From assembly GCF_035594035.1 (NCBI RefSeq), contig NZ_CP141588.1, positions 1,881,501 to 1,945,500 on the forward strand: DNA of 64,000 nt, written 5' to 3'. Below, in pieces: positions 57,235 through 64,000 of this stretch; the stretch's first letter is position 1, and every line of letters begins with the position of its first letter. Made by a program: the position numbers and the translations under genes. The notes beneath the pieces were generated by a model. That model searched no databases and was not told the DNA's origin. It worked only from the letters and a program-made list of their open reading frames with translations. The stretch is from Sphingomonas sp. LY54. Its GTDB lineage: Bacteria > Pseudomonadota > Alphaproteobacteria > Sphingomonadales > Sphingomonadaceae.

Positions 57235-58007
57235 TCGTAACATTCCTGGCGCTCGCCGCCGTCCAGGCGGAGCCGCAAACGGCCAGCCCGCAGGATCGGG
57301 CGATCGAGGCCGAATATGCGCGCTGCACCGAACTGGTGAAGAGCGACGCCGAAAGGGCGATCCAGGTCGCCGGAGACTGGCGGCTGCGCGGCGGCGACAT
57401 CTATGCCCGCCAGTGCCTCGGCCTTGCCTATGTCCAGCTCGAGCGCTGGGCGTCGGCCGCCACCGCGTTCGAGCAGGCCGCACAGGATGCCGAGCGCGTG
57501 CGCGATCCGCGCCGCGCCGATTTCTGGGTGCAGTCGGGCAATGCCTGGCTCGCCGCGAACGAACCCGCCAAGGCACGCGCCGCCTTCGATGCCGCGCTCG
57601 CCATCCCCGCCTTGACGCCCGAATTGCGCGGTGAGGTCTATCTCGACCGCGGCCGCGCCGGCGTCGCGCTGGGCGATCTCGCCGGCGCGCGCAAGGATCT
57701 CGACGAGGGCGTGAAACTGGTCCCCGGCGATCCGTTCGGCTGGTATCTGTCGTCGGCGCTGGCGGTCCGCCTTTCCGATCTGCCGCGCGCCCAGTCTGAC
57801 ATCGCCGAGGCGGTGCGGCTGGCGCCCGACAATGCCGATCTGCTCGTCCACGCCGGCAACGTCGCCGGCCTGTCGGGCGAGGTCGATGCCGCCAAGGGCC
57901 TCTACATGAAGGCGATCAGGGTCGCGCCGGGCTCCCCGGCGGCGGCCGCCGCCCGGGCGGCGATCGCCGCCAATCCGGACCAGCCCGCGCCCGCTCAGTC
58001 CAAATAG
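57231..58007 (+). CDS. Secreted tetratricopeptide-repeat protein
   Basis: 258 residues from a GTG that overlaps the hydrolase stop. A short signal peptide (VTFLALAAVQA) is followed by TPR-like helical repeats, such as AAPFGWYLSSALAVRLSDLPRAQSDIAEAVRLAPDNADL-type sequence from ~100 on. It likely scaffolds proteins in the periplasm; no enzyme domain. Its 3' end overlaps the convergent SIMPL gene by 13 bases. Confidence 0.85.
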   Translation: MIVTFLALAAVQAEPQTASPQDRAIEAEYARCTELVKSDAERAIQVAGDWRLRGGDIYARQCLGLAYVQLERWASAATAFEQAAQDAERVRDPRRADFWVQSGNAWLAANEPAKARAAFDAALAIPALTPELRGEVYLDRGRAGVALGDLAGARKDLDEGVKLVPGDPFGWYLSSALAVRLSDLPRAQSDIAEAVRLAPDNADLLVHAGNVAGLSGEVDAAKGLYMKAIRVAPGSPAAAAARAAIAANPDQPAPAQSK

Positions 58008-58699
58008 AAATCGATCGTCGTCACGACGCGCACCTTCTGGAACGGCGAGTCGTTGCCGGACTCGCTTTCCTCGCCGTGGCGGGCGCCGACCGAGAAATAG
58101 CCCTGGGTCGCCTGCTTGATGCCGCCGACGCTGGTGCCGCTGTCGCGCGCGAACTGCTCAGCACCGCGGCGCGCGTCCTTGGTGGCGGCGACGATCATCG
58201 CCGGCTTAACGTCGTTCAGCTTGGTGAAGCTGTAGACGATGCCCGATCCCTCCTCGATCGCGACGCCGCTGCGGATGAGGTCGAACTGGCGGGCGAAGGC
58301 GGCGCGCGCCTTCATGACGTCGGTGCTGCGCAGCTGCAGCCGGCGCCGCACGGTAATGCTGTTGAGGCCGCGGTTGCTGTCATAATATTGGTTCACGCCG
58401 ACGCCCGCGGTCGTAATCTCCTGGTCCTTGAAGCCGGCGCCGCGCAGGAAATTCGCGATCGCGCGCGTGTCCTGGTCGATCCCCGCCTGCACTTGGGCCA
58501 GGTCGGTGCCCTGCTCGGAATAAGCGATCGTCCAGGTGGCGAGGTCGGCGGTGACATTCTGCTCGGCCAGGCCGCGCACCGTCACCGAGCGGTCGGCCAT
58601 CCGCGCCCGCCGCAGCCCGTCGCCCAGCAGGTAGCCGCCGATGACGATGCCGAGTGCGATGATGGCGGCGGCGATCAGGCTGTTGCGGCTGGCGCTCAT
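57995..58699 (-). CDS. SIMPL (DUF541) domain protein
   Basis: 234 residues from the ATG giving MSASRNS. An N-terminal membrane helix (~8-27) anchors a DUF541/SIMPL domain: RSVTVRGLAEQNVTADLATWTI, TAGVGVNQYYDSN, and the C-terminal VRVVTTIDFYLD. Related proteins (YggE) are induced by oxidative stress, but the mechanism is not known. Confidence 0.87.
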   Translation of the reverse strand: MSASRNSLIAAAIIALGIVIGGYLLGDGLRRARMADRSVTVRGLAEQNVTADLATWTIAYSEQGTDLAQVQAGIDQDTRAIANFLRGAGFKDQEITTAGVGVNQYYDSNRGLNSITVRRRLQLRSTDVMKARAAFARQFDLIRSGVAIEEGSGIVYSFTKLNDVKPAMIVAATKDARRGAEQFARDSGTSVGGIKQATQGYFSVGARHGEESESGNDSPFQKVRVVTTIDFYLD

Positions 58700-58790
58700 T
58701 CTCGGTCCCTTCGCAGTGGAACGGCGGGGCTTTCCGCCCCATATACAGCGCGCGAGCGGCTTTCGCACTGCTGAACGATCTGGAGCCGGA

Positions 58791-59204
58791 ATGAAGTATC
58801 TGCACACCATGATCCGCGTCTCGGACCCGGAGGAGACGATCCGCTTCTTCACCCTGCTCGGCCTCCGCGAGACCCGGCGGATGGAGAATGAGCAGGGCCG
58901 CTTCACGCTCATCTTCCTGGCCGCGCCGGGCGACGAGGCGGCCGAGGTCGAGCTCACCCACAATTGGGACGAGCAGGGCTATGACGGCGGCCGCAATTTC
59001 GGCCACCTCGCCTACCGCGTCGACAATATCTACGAGACCTGCCAGCGGCTGATGGACGCCGGCTACACGATCAACCGCCCGCCGCGCGACGGCCACATGG
59101 CCTTCGTCCGCACGCCCGACGCGATCTCGATCGAGCTGCTGCAGGACGGCCGTTTGCCGCCGCAGGAGCCCTGGGCCTCGATGGAGAATGTCGGCACATG
59201 GTAG
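58791..59204 (+). CDS. gloA: Lactoylglutathione lyase (glyoxalase I)
   Basis: 137 residues. Metal ligands of GloA are all present: His 5 (KYLHTMIRV), Glu 56 (VELTHNW), His 74 (NFGHLAY) and Glu 122 (ISIELLQ). It converts the methylglyoxal-glutathione hemithioacetal to S-lactoylglutathione. The end overlaps the start of gloB by 7 bases, so the two steps are made from one mRNA. Confidence 0.93.
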   Translation: MKYLHTMIRVSDPEETIRFFTLLGLRETRRMENEQGRFTLIFLAAPGDEAAEVELTHNWDEQGYDGGRNFGHLAYRVDNIYETCQRLMDAGYTINRPPRDGHMAFVRTPDAISIELLQDGRLPPQEPWASMENVGTW

Positions 59205-59926
59205 AGATCGTCCGCATCCCCGCGCTCAGCGACAATTACATCTGGCTGGTCCACGATCCCGATTCCGGCGAGACCGTCGTGATCGATCCCGCCGTGGCGG
59301 CGCCGGTCCTGGCCGAGGCCGAGGCGCGGGGCTGGCGGATCGGCCAGATCTGGAACACACACTGGCACCCCGACCACACCGGCGGCAATGAAGAGATCAA
59401 GGCCACGACCGGCTGCATCGTCACCGGCCCCGCCGCCGAGGTCGCGGGCATCCCGACCCTCGACCGCCAGGTGGCCGAGGGCGACACGGTCCATCTCGGC
59501 GCGCATGAAGCGCAGGTGATGGAGGTTCCGGCCCACACCGCCGGCCACATCGCTTATCATCTGGCGCAGGATTCGATCCTCTTCCCGGGCGACACCCTGT
59601 TCGCGATGGGCTGCGGCCGCCTGTTCGAGGGCGACGCCGCGCAGATGCATTCCAACCTCCAGCGCTTCGCGGCCCTTCCGCCCGAAACCCTGGTCTATTG
59701 CGCCCACGAATATACGCTCGCCAACGCCCGCTTCGCGCTCACGGTCGAACCCGACAACGCGGCGCTGCGCCAGCGCGCGGCGGCGGTCGAGGCCGCGCGC
59801 GCCGCCGGCGAGGCGACCGTTCCGACGACGATCGCGCTCGAGCGCGATACCAATCCGTTCATGCGCGCCGCCTCGGCGCAGGAGCTTGCCGAATTGCGCC
59901 TCGCGAAGGATAATTTCCGCAGCTAG
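59198..59926 (+). CDS. gloB: Hydroxyacylglutathione hydrolase (glyoxalase II)
   Basis: 242 residues. Metallo-beta-lactamase fold with THWHPDH (54-60), further ligands in AHTAGHI, FPGDTLF and the C-terminal CAHEYTLANARFAL. It hydrolyses S-lactoylglutathione to lactate and glutathione. Overlap with gloA indicates a coupled detoxification pair. Confidence 0.95.
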   Translation: MVEIVRIPALSDNYIWLVHDPDSGETVVIDPAVAAPVLAEAEARGWRIGQIWNTHWHPDHTGGNEEIKATTGCIVTGPAAEVAGIPTLDRQVAEGDTVHLGAHEAQVMEVPAHTAGHIAYHLAQDSILFPGDTLFAMGCGRLFEGDAAQMHSNLQRFAALPPETLVYCAHEYTLANARFALTVEPDNAALRQRAAAVEAARAAGEATVPTTIALERDTNPFMRAASAQELAELRLAKDNFRS

Positions 59927-59971
59927 CCGCCCGAATCCCTCGGCGGTGCGTTGCGTATCGTGGAGGTTGTC

Positions 59972-60397
59972 ATGAAACCGATCATCATGCTTTCCGCAGT
60001 TGTCGCCCTGCTGGGCGGCTGCGCCTATGACCGCGGTCCCGAAGCCGCGGCCCGCGCCGAGGCCGAGATGGCCGAGGATGCGGCCAATCTGGAACAGGCG
60101 CTGGCCGGCCGCGTCGCGGAGGATCCGCAGAGCTGCGTGAACTCGCGCGATCTCGCCGGCAACAAGTCGTTCGGCGAGGGCGCGATCCTGTTCCGCGGTC
60201 GCACCAATTCCACGGTGTACGTCAATCGCCCGCCGACCGGCTGTCCCGACCTCAGTTACGGCCGCGCGCTCAAGGTGCGAACGATCTCGACGCGCCTCTG
60301 CCGCGGCGACATCATCAATGTGTTCGATCCGGTCAGCGGGGTCGAATATGGAAGCTGCAGCCTCGGCGACTTCACGCCTTACCGGCGCGGCCGCTAA
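59972..60397 (+). CDS. Small lipoprotein, unrecognised
   Basis: 141 residues from an ATG with TGGAGG upstream. The N-terminus is a lipoprotein signal (LLGGCAYDRG, lipidated Cys ~18). An Ala/Glu-rich helix follows, then a C-terminal part (~55-141) with five cysteines (PQSCVN, TGCPDL, TRLCRG, GSCSLG) that suggests disulfides. No family recognised. 45 bases after gloB, so it may be co-transcribed. Confidence 0.75.
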   Translation: MKPIIMLSAVVALLGGCAYDRGPEAAARAEAEMAEDAANLEQALAGRVAEDPQSCVNSRDLAGNKSFGEGAILFRGRTNSTVYVNRPPTGCPDLSYGRALKVRTISTRLCRGDIINVFDPVSGVEYGSCSLGDFTPYRRGR

Positions 60398-60399
60398 AT

Positions 60400-60474
60400 C
60401 GTCATTGCGAGGAGCATAGCGACGAAGCAATCCAGCGGGGCCCATTGGATTGCTTCGCTGCGCTCGCAATGACG
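60400..60474. repeat. Palindromic intergenic repeat (CGTCATTGCGAG type)
   Basis: An imperfect inverted repeat: CGTCATTGCGAGGAGC...GACGAAGCAATCC at the left and GGATTGCTTCGC...GCTCGCAATGACG at the right, 75 bases in total. This CGTCATTGCGAG/CTCGCAATGACG element is a well-known proteobacterial intergenic repeat. It fills the gap between two convergent genes. Confidence 0.8.
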
Positions 60475-60482
60475 CTGTCGCG

Positions 60483-62276
60483 TCAGCGCGCGTAGAGCGC
60501 GTCGAGCCGCTCGCCGTAGATCCGCTTCAGAATGTGGCGGCGGATCTTGATCGACGGGGTCAATTGCTCGTTCTCGACCGTGAACGGTTCGTCCGCGAGG
60601 ATGAAGCGGCGGACCTTCTCGGTCACCGCCATATCGGCATTGACGCGCTCCACCGCCGCGCCGATCGCGCGGTGGTAAGCCGGGTCCTTGGCCAAGGCCG
60701 CGAAATCGACCTTCATGCCGTTGGCGGTCGCCCATTCGGCGGTCCATTCGGGATCGGGCACGATCAGCCCGACGATGTAAGGCCTTTTGTCGCCGACCAC
60801 CATCGCCTGGACGATCTCGGGCTGCAGGGTGAGCATGCCCTCCACCTTCTGCGGCGCGACATTCTCGCCCTTGTCGTTGACGATCAGATCCTTCTTGCGG
60901 TCGGTGATGACGATCCGCCCCGCCTCGTCGATATGGCCGACGTCGCCGGTGTGGAGCCAGCCGTCGACCACGGTCTGCGCGGTCAGCGCCGGATTGCGCC
61001 AATAGCCCTTCATCACCAGCTCGCCGCGCACCAATATCTCGCCGTCGTCGGCGATGCGGACCTCGGTGTTCATCAGCGGCGGGCCGACCGTGTCCATCTT
61101 GATGCCCGCCTTGGGCCGGTTGCAGCTGATCACCGGTGCCGCCTCGGTCTGGCCGTAGCCCTGCAGCAGCGTCAGCCCCATTGCGTGGAAGAAGATTCCG
61201 ACCTCGGGGTTGAGCGGCGCTCCGCCCGAAACCATCGCCTTGATCCGGCCGCCGAAGCGCGCGCTGATCTTGGGCCGCAGCGTCTTGCCGAGGATGAAGT
61301 TCATCGGCCGGTCGAGCAGCGGCACCCCGCCGGCATAATCCTTCGCGCCGATCGCGAGCGCGCGGTCGAGCAAATAGCTGGTGAGCCGGCCCTGCTTCTC
61401 GACCTGCTTCATGATGCGCTGGCGCAGCACCTCGAACAGGCGCGGCACCACGACCATGATCGTCGGCTTCACCTCCTCGATATTGGAGGCAAGCTTCTCC
61501 AGCCCTTCCGAATAATAGATCTGCCCGCCGAGCCCGATCGGGAAATGCTGGCCGCCGCTATGCTCATAAGCATGGCTGGCCGGGAGGAAGGAGAGGAAGA
61601 CCTCGTCGTCCCAGCCGAAATCCTCGCCGATCACGTCGACGCAGCCTTCGACATTGTGGAGGATGGCGCCGTGATGCTGCATCACGCCGCGCGGCGCTCC
61701 GCCGGTCCCGGATGTGTAGATGATGCAGGCAAGGTCGTCGCGGGTGACGCTCGCCGCAGCGGCCGCGGCGGCATCGACGTCGGCGGTCTCCGCCGCGATC
61801 AGCGCGTCCCATTCGTGGAAGCGGACGTTGCTCGCCTGGCTGGCGCGGATCGGCTCGATGCCGATCACATGCTCGCAGCCCGATGTGCGCAGCGCCGCCG
61901 GCAGCAGCGTCTTGGCGAGCTTGGGCGTCGACACGATCACGGCACGAGCGCCGCTGTCGTCCAGGATATGCTGATGGTCGCGCTCGGTATTGGTGATGTA
62001 GGTCGGCACGGTGACGCAGCCGGCCGCCATGATGGCGAGGTCGGCGATCGCCCATTCCGGCCGGTTCTCCGAAACCAGCATCACCGTGTCGCCGGGGTTG
62101 AGCCCGATCCGCTTCAGCGCGGCGGCCAGCGCCGCGACCGTCTGCGCCGCCTCGCGCCAGCTCGTCGGGCGCCACTCGCCCTGCTTCTTCGCCCACAGGA
62201 ATGGCGCATCGCCCTTCTCCGCGGCCCGCGTGAAGAACATCGTGACCAGATTCGGAAAATGTTCGAACGTGCGCAT
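60483..62276 (-). CDS. Long-chain fatty acid-CoA ligase (AMP-forming)
   Basis: 597 residues. The AMP-binding loop is YTSGTGGAPRGVM (~190-202; the usual TTG is GG here), the AMP-binding core has GYGQTEAAP and the hinge YIVGLIVPDPEW region. The protein activates fatty acids to acyl-CoA. A long-chain acyl chain is inferred from similarity of overall length and the Faa-like insertion. The C-terminal IKIRRHILKRIYGERL is basic. Single gene. Confidence 0.88.
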   Translation of the reverse strand: MRTFEHFPNLVTMFFTRAAEKGDAPFLWAKKQGEWRPTSWREAAQTVAALAAALKRIGLNPGDTVMLVSENRPEWAIADLAIMAAGCVTVPTYITNTERDHQHILDDSGARAVIVSTPKLAKTLLPAALRTSGCEHVIGIEPIRASQASNVRFHEWDALIAAETADVDAAAAAAASVTRDDLACIIYTSGTGGAPRGVMQHHGAILHNVEGCVDVIGEDFGWDDEVFLSFLPASHAYEHSGGQHFPIGLGGQIYYSEGLEKLASNIEEVKPTIMVVVPRLFEVLRQRIMKQVEKQGRLTSYLLDRALAIGAKDYAGGVPLLDRPMNFILGKTLRPKISARFGGRIKAMVSGGAPLNPEVGIFFHAMGLTLLQGYGQTEAAPVISCNRPKAGIKMDTVGPPLMNTEVRIADDGEILVRGELVMKGYWRNPALTAQTVVDGWLHTGDVGHIDEAGRIVITDRKKDLIVNDKGENVAPQKVEGMLTLQPEIVQAMVVGDKRPYIVGLIVPDPEWTAEWATANGMKVDFAALAKDPAYHRAIGAAVERVNADMAVTEKVRRFILADEPFTVENEQLTPSIKIRRHILKRIYGERLDALYAR

Positions 62277-62330
62277 GTAGCCTCCCCGGGACGCACGGTT
62301 TGCCCGTGTCTGCGCCCGTCTTTAGCCGAC

Positions 62331-63998
62331 CTATTCGGTAAGCGCGACACCCTCGCTGCGCGGGTCCGCGGCGCCGCGCCAGCCGGCCGTCCTGCGCTCG
62401 ACCGCGTTGAGCTTCGATCCGAGGTTGGATGCGCTCACCAGCCCGTCGATCTTGCTCAGCTCCGGGATCATCTTCTCGAGGAAGGTGCCCCGCTCGACCA
62501 GCGTCGTGTCGCCGGTGAAGAAGATGTTGGGCAGCGCGATCGCCTCCTGCGCCGACAGGCCGAAATCGATATAGCCGACCAAAGATTTCAGCACGTGCAT
62601 GATGATGCGCGGGCCGCCGGCCGATCCGACCGCGAACACCGGCTGGCCACTCTCGTCATAGACGATGGTCGGCGACATGGACGAGCGCGGGCGCTTGCCC
62701 GGCTCGACCCGGTTCGCGACCGGCGCGCCATCCTTCTCGGGCACCATGCTGAAGTCGGTGAGCTCGTTGTTGAGGAAGAAGCCGCCGGCGACGAGCTGGC
62801 TGCCGAACGCGTCCTCGATCGTCGAGGTCATGTTGGCGACATTGCCGTCCTTGTCCACCGCCGCGAAATGGGTGGTGCCGGGCACTTCGTCGGCCGGGCC
62901 GCGCGTGCGGGCGGCGGCGCCCGGCGGCGTGCCGGGCTCGTATTTGCCGAGCGAGCGAGCGAGCGAGATCAGTTTCGAGCGCGAGCGCATGTAAGCCGGG
63001 TCGATCATGCCGGCGACCGGAACCAACACGAAATCGGCGTCGCCGACATAGGCGTCGCGGTCGGCATAAGCGAGCTTCATCGCCTCGGCAATGGCGTGCC
63101 AGCTGCGCGGATCGTCCTTGCCCATCGCCTTCATGTCGAACCGCTCGATCATGCCGAGGATCTGCCCGACCGTGGTCGCGCCCGACGAGGGCGGGCCCAT
63201 GCCGCACACCTTGTACTTGCGGTAATGGGTGCAGACCGCGGCCCGGTCCTTCGCCTGATAGGCGGCGAGGTCGGCGAGCGTGAGCTGGGTCGGGTTGGAC
63301 GGCGCGTTGGCCACGGCCGCGCTGATCGCCTCGCCGATTTCGCCGCTATAGAAAGCGTCCGGCCCGCGCTCGGCGATCGCCCGCAAAGTCTTGGCCATTT
63401 CGGGGTTGCGGATCGTGTCGCCTTCCTTGGCGAGTTGGCCGTCCTTCACGAACAGGGCCCGCGCCTCGGGAAAGCGCTCGAACAATTTCTGCGAGGCCAC
63501 GAGCCGCCGGGCCAGCGTCCCGTTGACGACGAAGCCCTCGTCGGCAAGTCGGATCGCCGGCGCGAACAATTGCGCCCAGGGCAGCTTGCCCCAGCGCTGA
63601 TGGGTGCGCGCCATCAGCCGGATGTTGCCGGGGACGCCCACCGAAAAGCCGCCCGGCTGCGCCTTGCTGTACGGCATCACCTTGCCGTCGGCGCCGATGA
63701 AGCGGTTGGGGCCGGCCGCCGCCGGCGCCTTCTCGCGGCCGTCGATCGTCTGGATGATGCCGAGGCTCGCGTCGTGGTGGATCATAAAGCCGCCGCCGCC
63801 GATGCCCGAGCTTTGCGGCTCGACCACGGTCAGCGCCAGCATCATCGCCATCGCCGCATCGGCCGCGCTTCCACCCGCCTGCAAAATCTCGCGGCCGGCC
63901 GCGCTGGCGCGGGGATCGGCGGAGGAGACGACGCCCTGCGCCGTCGCGGCAACGGGCGCAACGATCAGTGCGACAAGCAGCAGGAAGCGTTTCAACAT
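62331..63998 (-). CDS. ggt: Gamma-glutamyltransferase
   Basis: 555 residues, complete within the window (ATG at 63998 is two bases from the window end). A Sec signal peptide (LLLVALIVAPVAATAQ) sends it to the periplasm. The catalytic nucleophile is the first Thr of TTHFAAVD (near residue 373), which after self-cleavage becomes the N-terminus of the small subunit; GSGGG-like GIGGGGF and the C-terminal SAGGPRI are also present. It hydrolyses glutathione or transfers glutamyl groups. The promoter lies outside the window. Confidence 0.93.
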   Translation of the reverse strand: MLKRFLLLVALIVAPVAATAQGVVSSADPRASAAGREILQAGGSAADAAMAMMLALTVVEPQSSGIGGGGFMIHHDASLGIIQTIDGREKAPAAAGPNRFIGADGKVMPYSKAQPGGFSVGVPGNIRLMARTHQRWGKLPWAQLFAPAIRLADEGFVVNGTLARRLVASQKLFERFPEARALFVKDGQLAKEGDTIRNPEMAKTLRAIAERGPDAFYSGEIGEAISAAVANAPSNPTQLTLADLAAYQAKDRAAVCTHYRKYKVCGMGPPSSGATTVGQILGMIERFDMKAMGKDDPRSWHAIAEAMKLAYADRDAYVGDADFVLVPVAGMIDPAYMRSRSKLISLARSLGKYEPGTPPGAAARTRGPADEVPGTTHFAAVDKDGNVANMTSTIEDAFGSQLVAGGFFLNNELTDFSMVPEKDGAPVANRVEPGKRPRSSMSPTIVYDESGQPVFAVGSAGGPRIIMHVLKSLVGYIDFGLSAQEAIALPNIFFTGDTTLVERGTFLEKMIPELSKIDGLVSASNLGSKLNAVERRTAGWRGAADPRSEGVALTE

Positions 63999-64000
63999 GC

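Overview
The window is about 64 kb of high-GC, gene-dense chromosome from an alphaproteobacterium. It is most likely a sphingomonad (Sphingomonadaceae or a close relative). The reasons are the gene content (COQ9, MmcB, UbcC-type cytochrome bc1 chaperone next to BamE, DUF4170, FtsE divergent from an MJ0042 zinc-ribbon protein, a TonB-dependent receptor), an EcfG-like promoter, and sphingomonad-style palindromic intergenic repeats. No integrase, transposase, phage gene, CRISPR array or resistance cassette is visible. No gap between genes exceeds about 300 bases. This is core chromosome, with interest mainly in gene fusions, operon rearrangements, unusual start codons and candidate regulatory sites.

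Layout. 1-5.8 kb: end of a SleB-type cell wall hydrolase, mmcB, an ankyrin protein, an SCO/YcgN/YgjP operon, a class A penicillin-binding protein and msrB. 6-11 kb: tRNA-Leu(GAG), a phosphofructokinase, a zinc-ribbon membrane protein, then a tightly overlapping ftsE-ftsX-ydcF-plsC operon; ftsE seems to start at CTG. 11-18.4 kb: pheT, pheS, a RamB/ScfR-type regulator divergent from isocitrate lyase, a DUF4170 gene, rplT and rpmI. The glyoxylate genes appear to sit inside what is in many relatives a continuous rpmI-rplT-pheS-pheT operon. 18.5-25.5 kb: AsmA-like protein, a VOC protein, prs, a short gltX, a TonB-like protein, and an unrecognised His-rich polytopic membrane protein.

25.6-29.3 kb is a riboflavin operon: a small membrane/coiled-coil protein, ribD, ribE (riboflavin synthase), a ribB-like gene and ribH. 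The ribB-like protein carries an N-terminal XRE-type helix-turn-helix and a C-terminal GTP-cyclohydrolase-II-like domain without the zinc cysteines. A perfect inverted repeat (TATCACA-N6-TGTGATA) lies directly in front of it, with a third TGTGAT half-site 31 bp upstream. This suggests that the enzyme, or its HTH domain, controls its own expression. It is the most interesting signal in the window.

29.3-41.3 kb: an Old Yellow Enzyme, a DMT transporter, COQ9 and a methyltransferase, Fur-box-controlled feoA-feoB, ssb, a manganese catalase behind an EcfG-like promoter, a second VOC protein, yceD with a bc1 chaperone, bamE and malic enzyme. 41.4-54.2 kb: mutS, glnD, a large TonB-dependent receptor, infC (likely ATA start), an oppositely oriented GT-C-type membrane protein, and thrS. 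54.3-64 kb: DUF898 protein, M48 peptidase, alpha/beta hydrolase and TPR protein; a SIMPL protein; overlapping gloA-gloB; a small lipoprotein; a long-chain acyl-CoA synthetase; and gamma-glutamyltransferase.

Functionally the window combines cell-envelope and division genes, translation genes, flavin supply, iron uptake, carbon anaplerosis (aceA, maeB), and stress defence (MsrB, Mn-catalase, glyoxalase).
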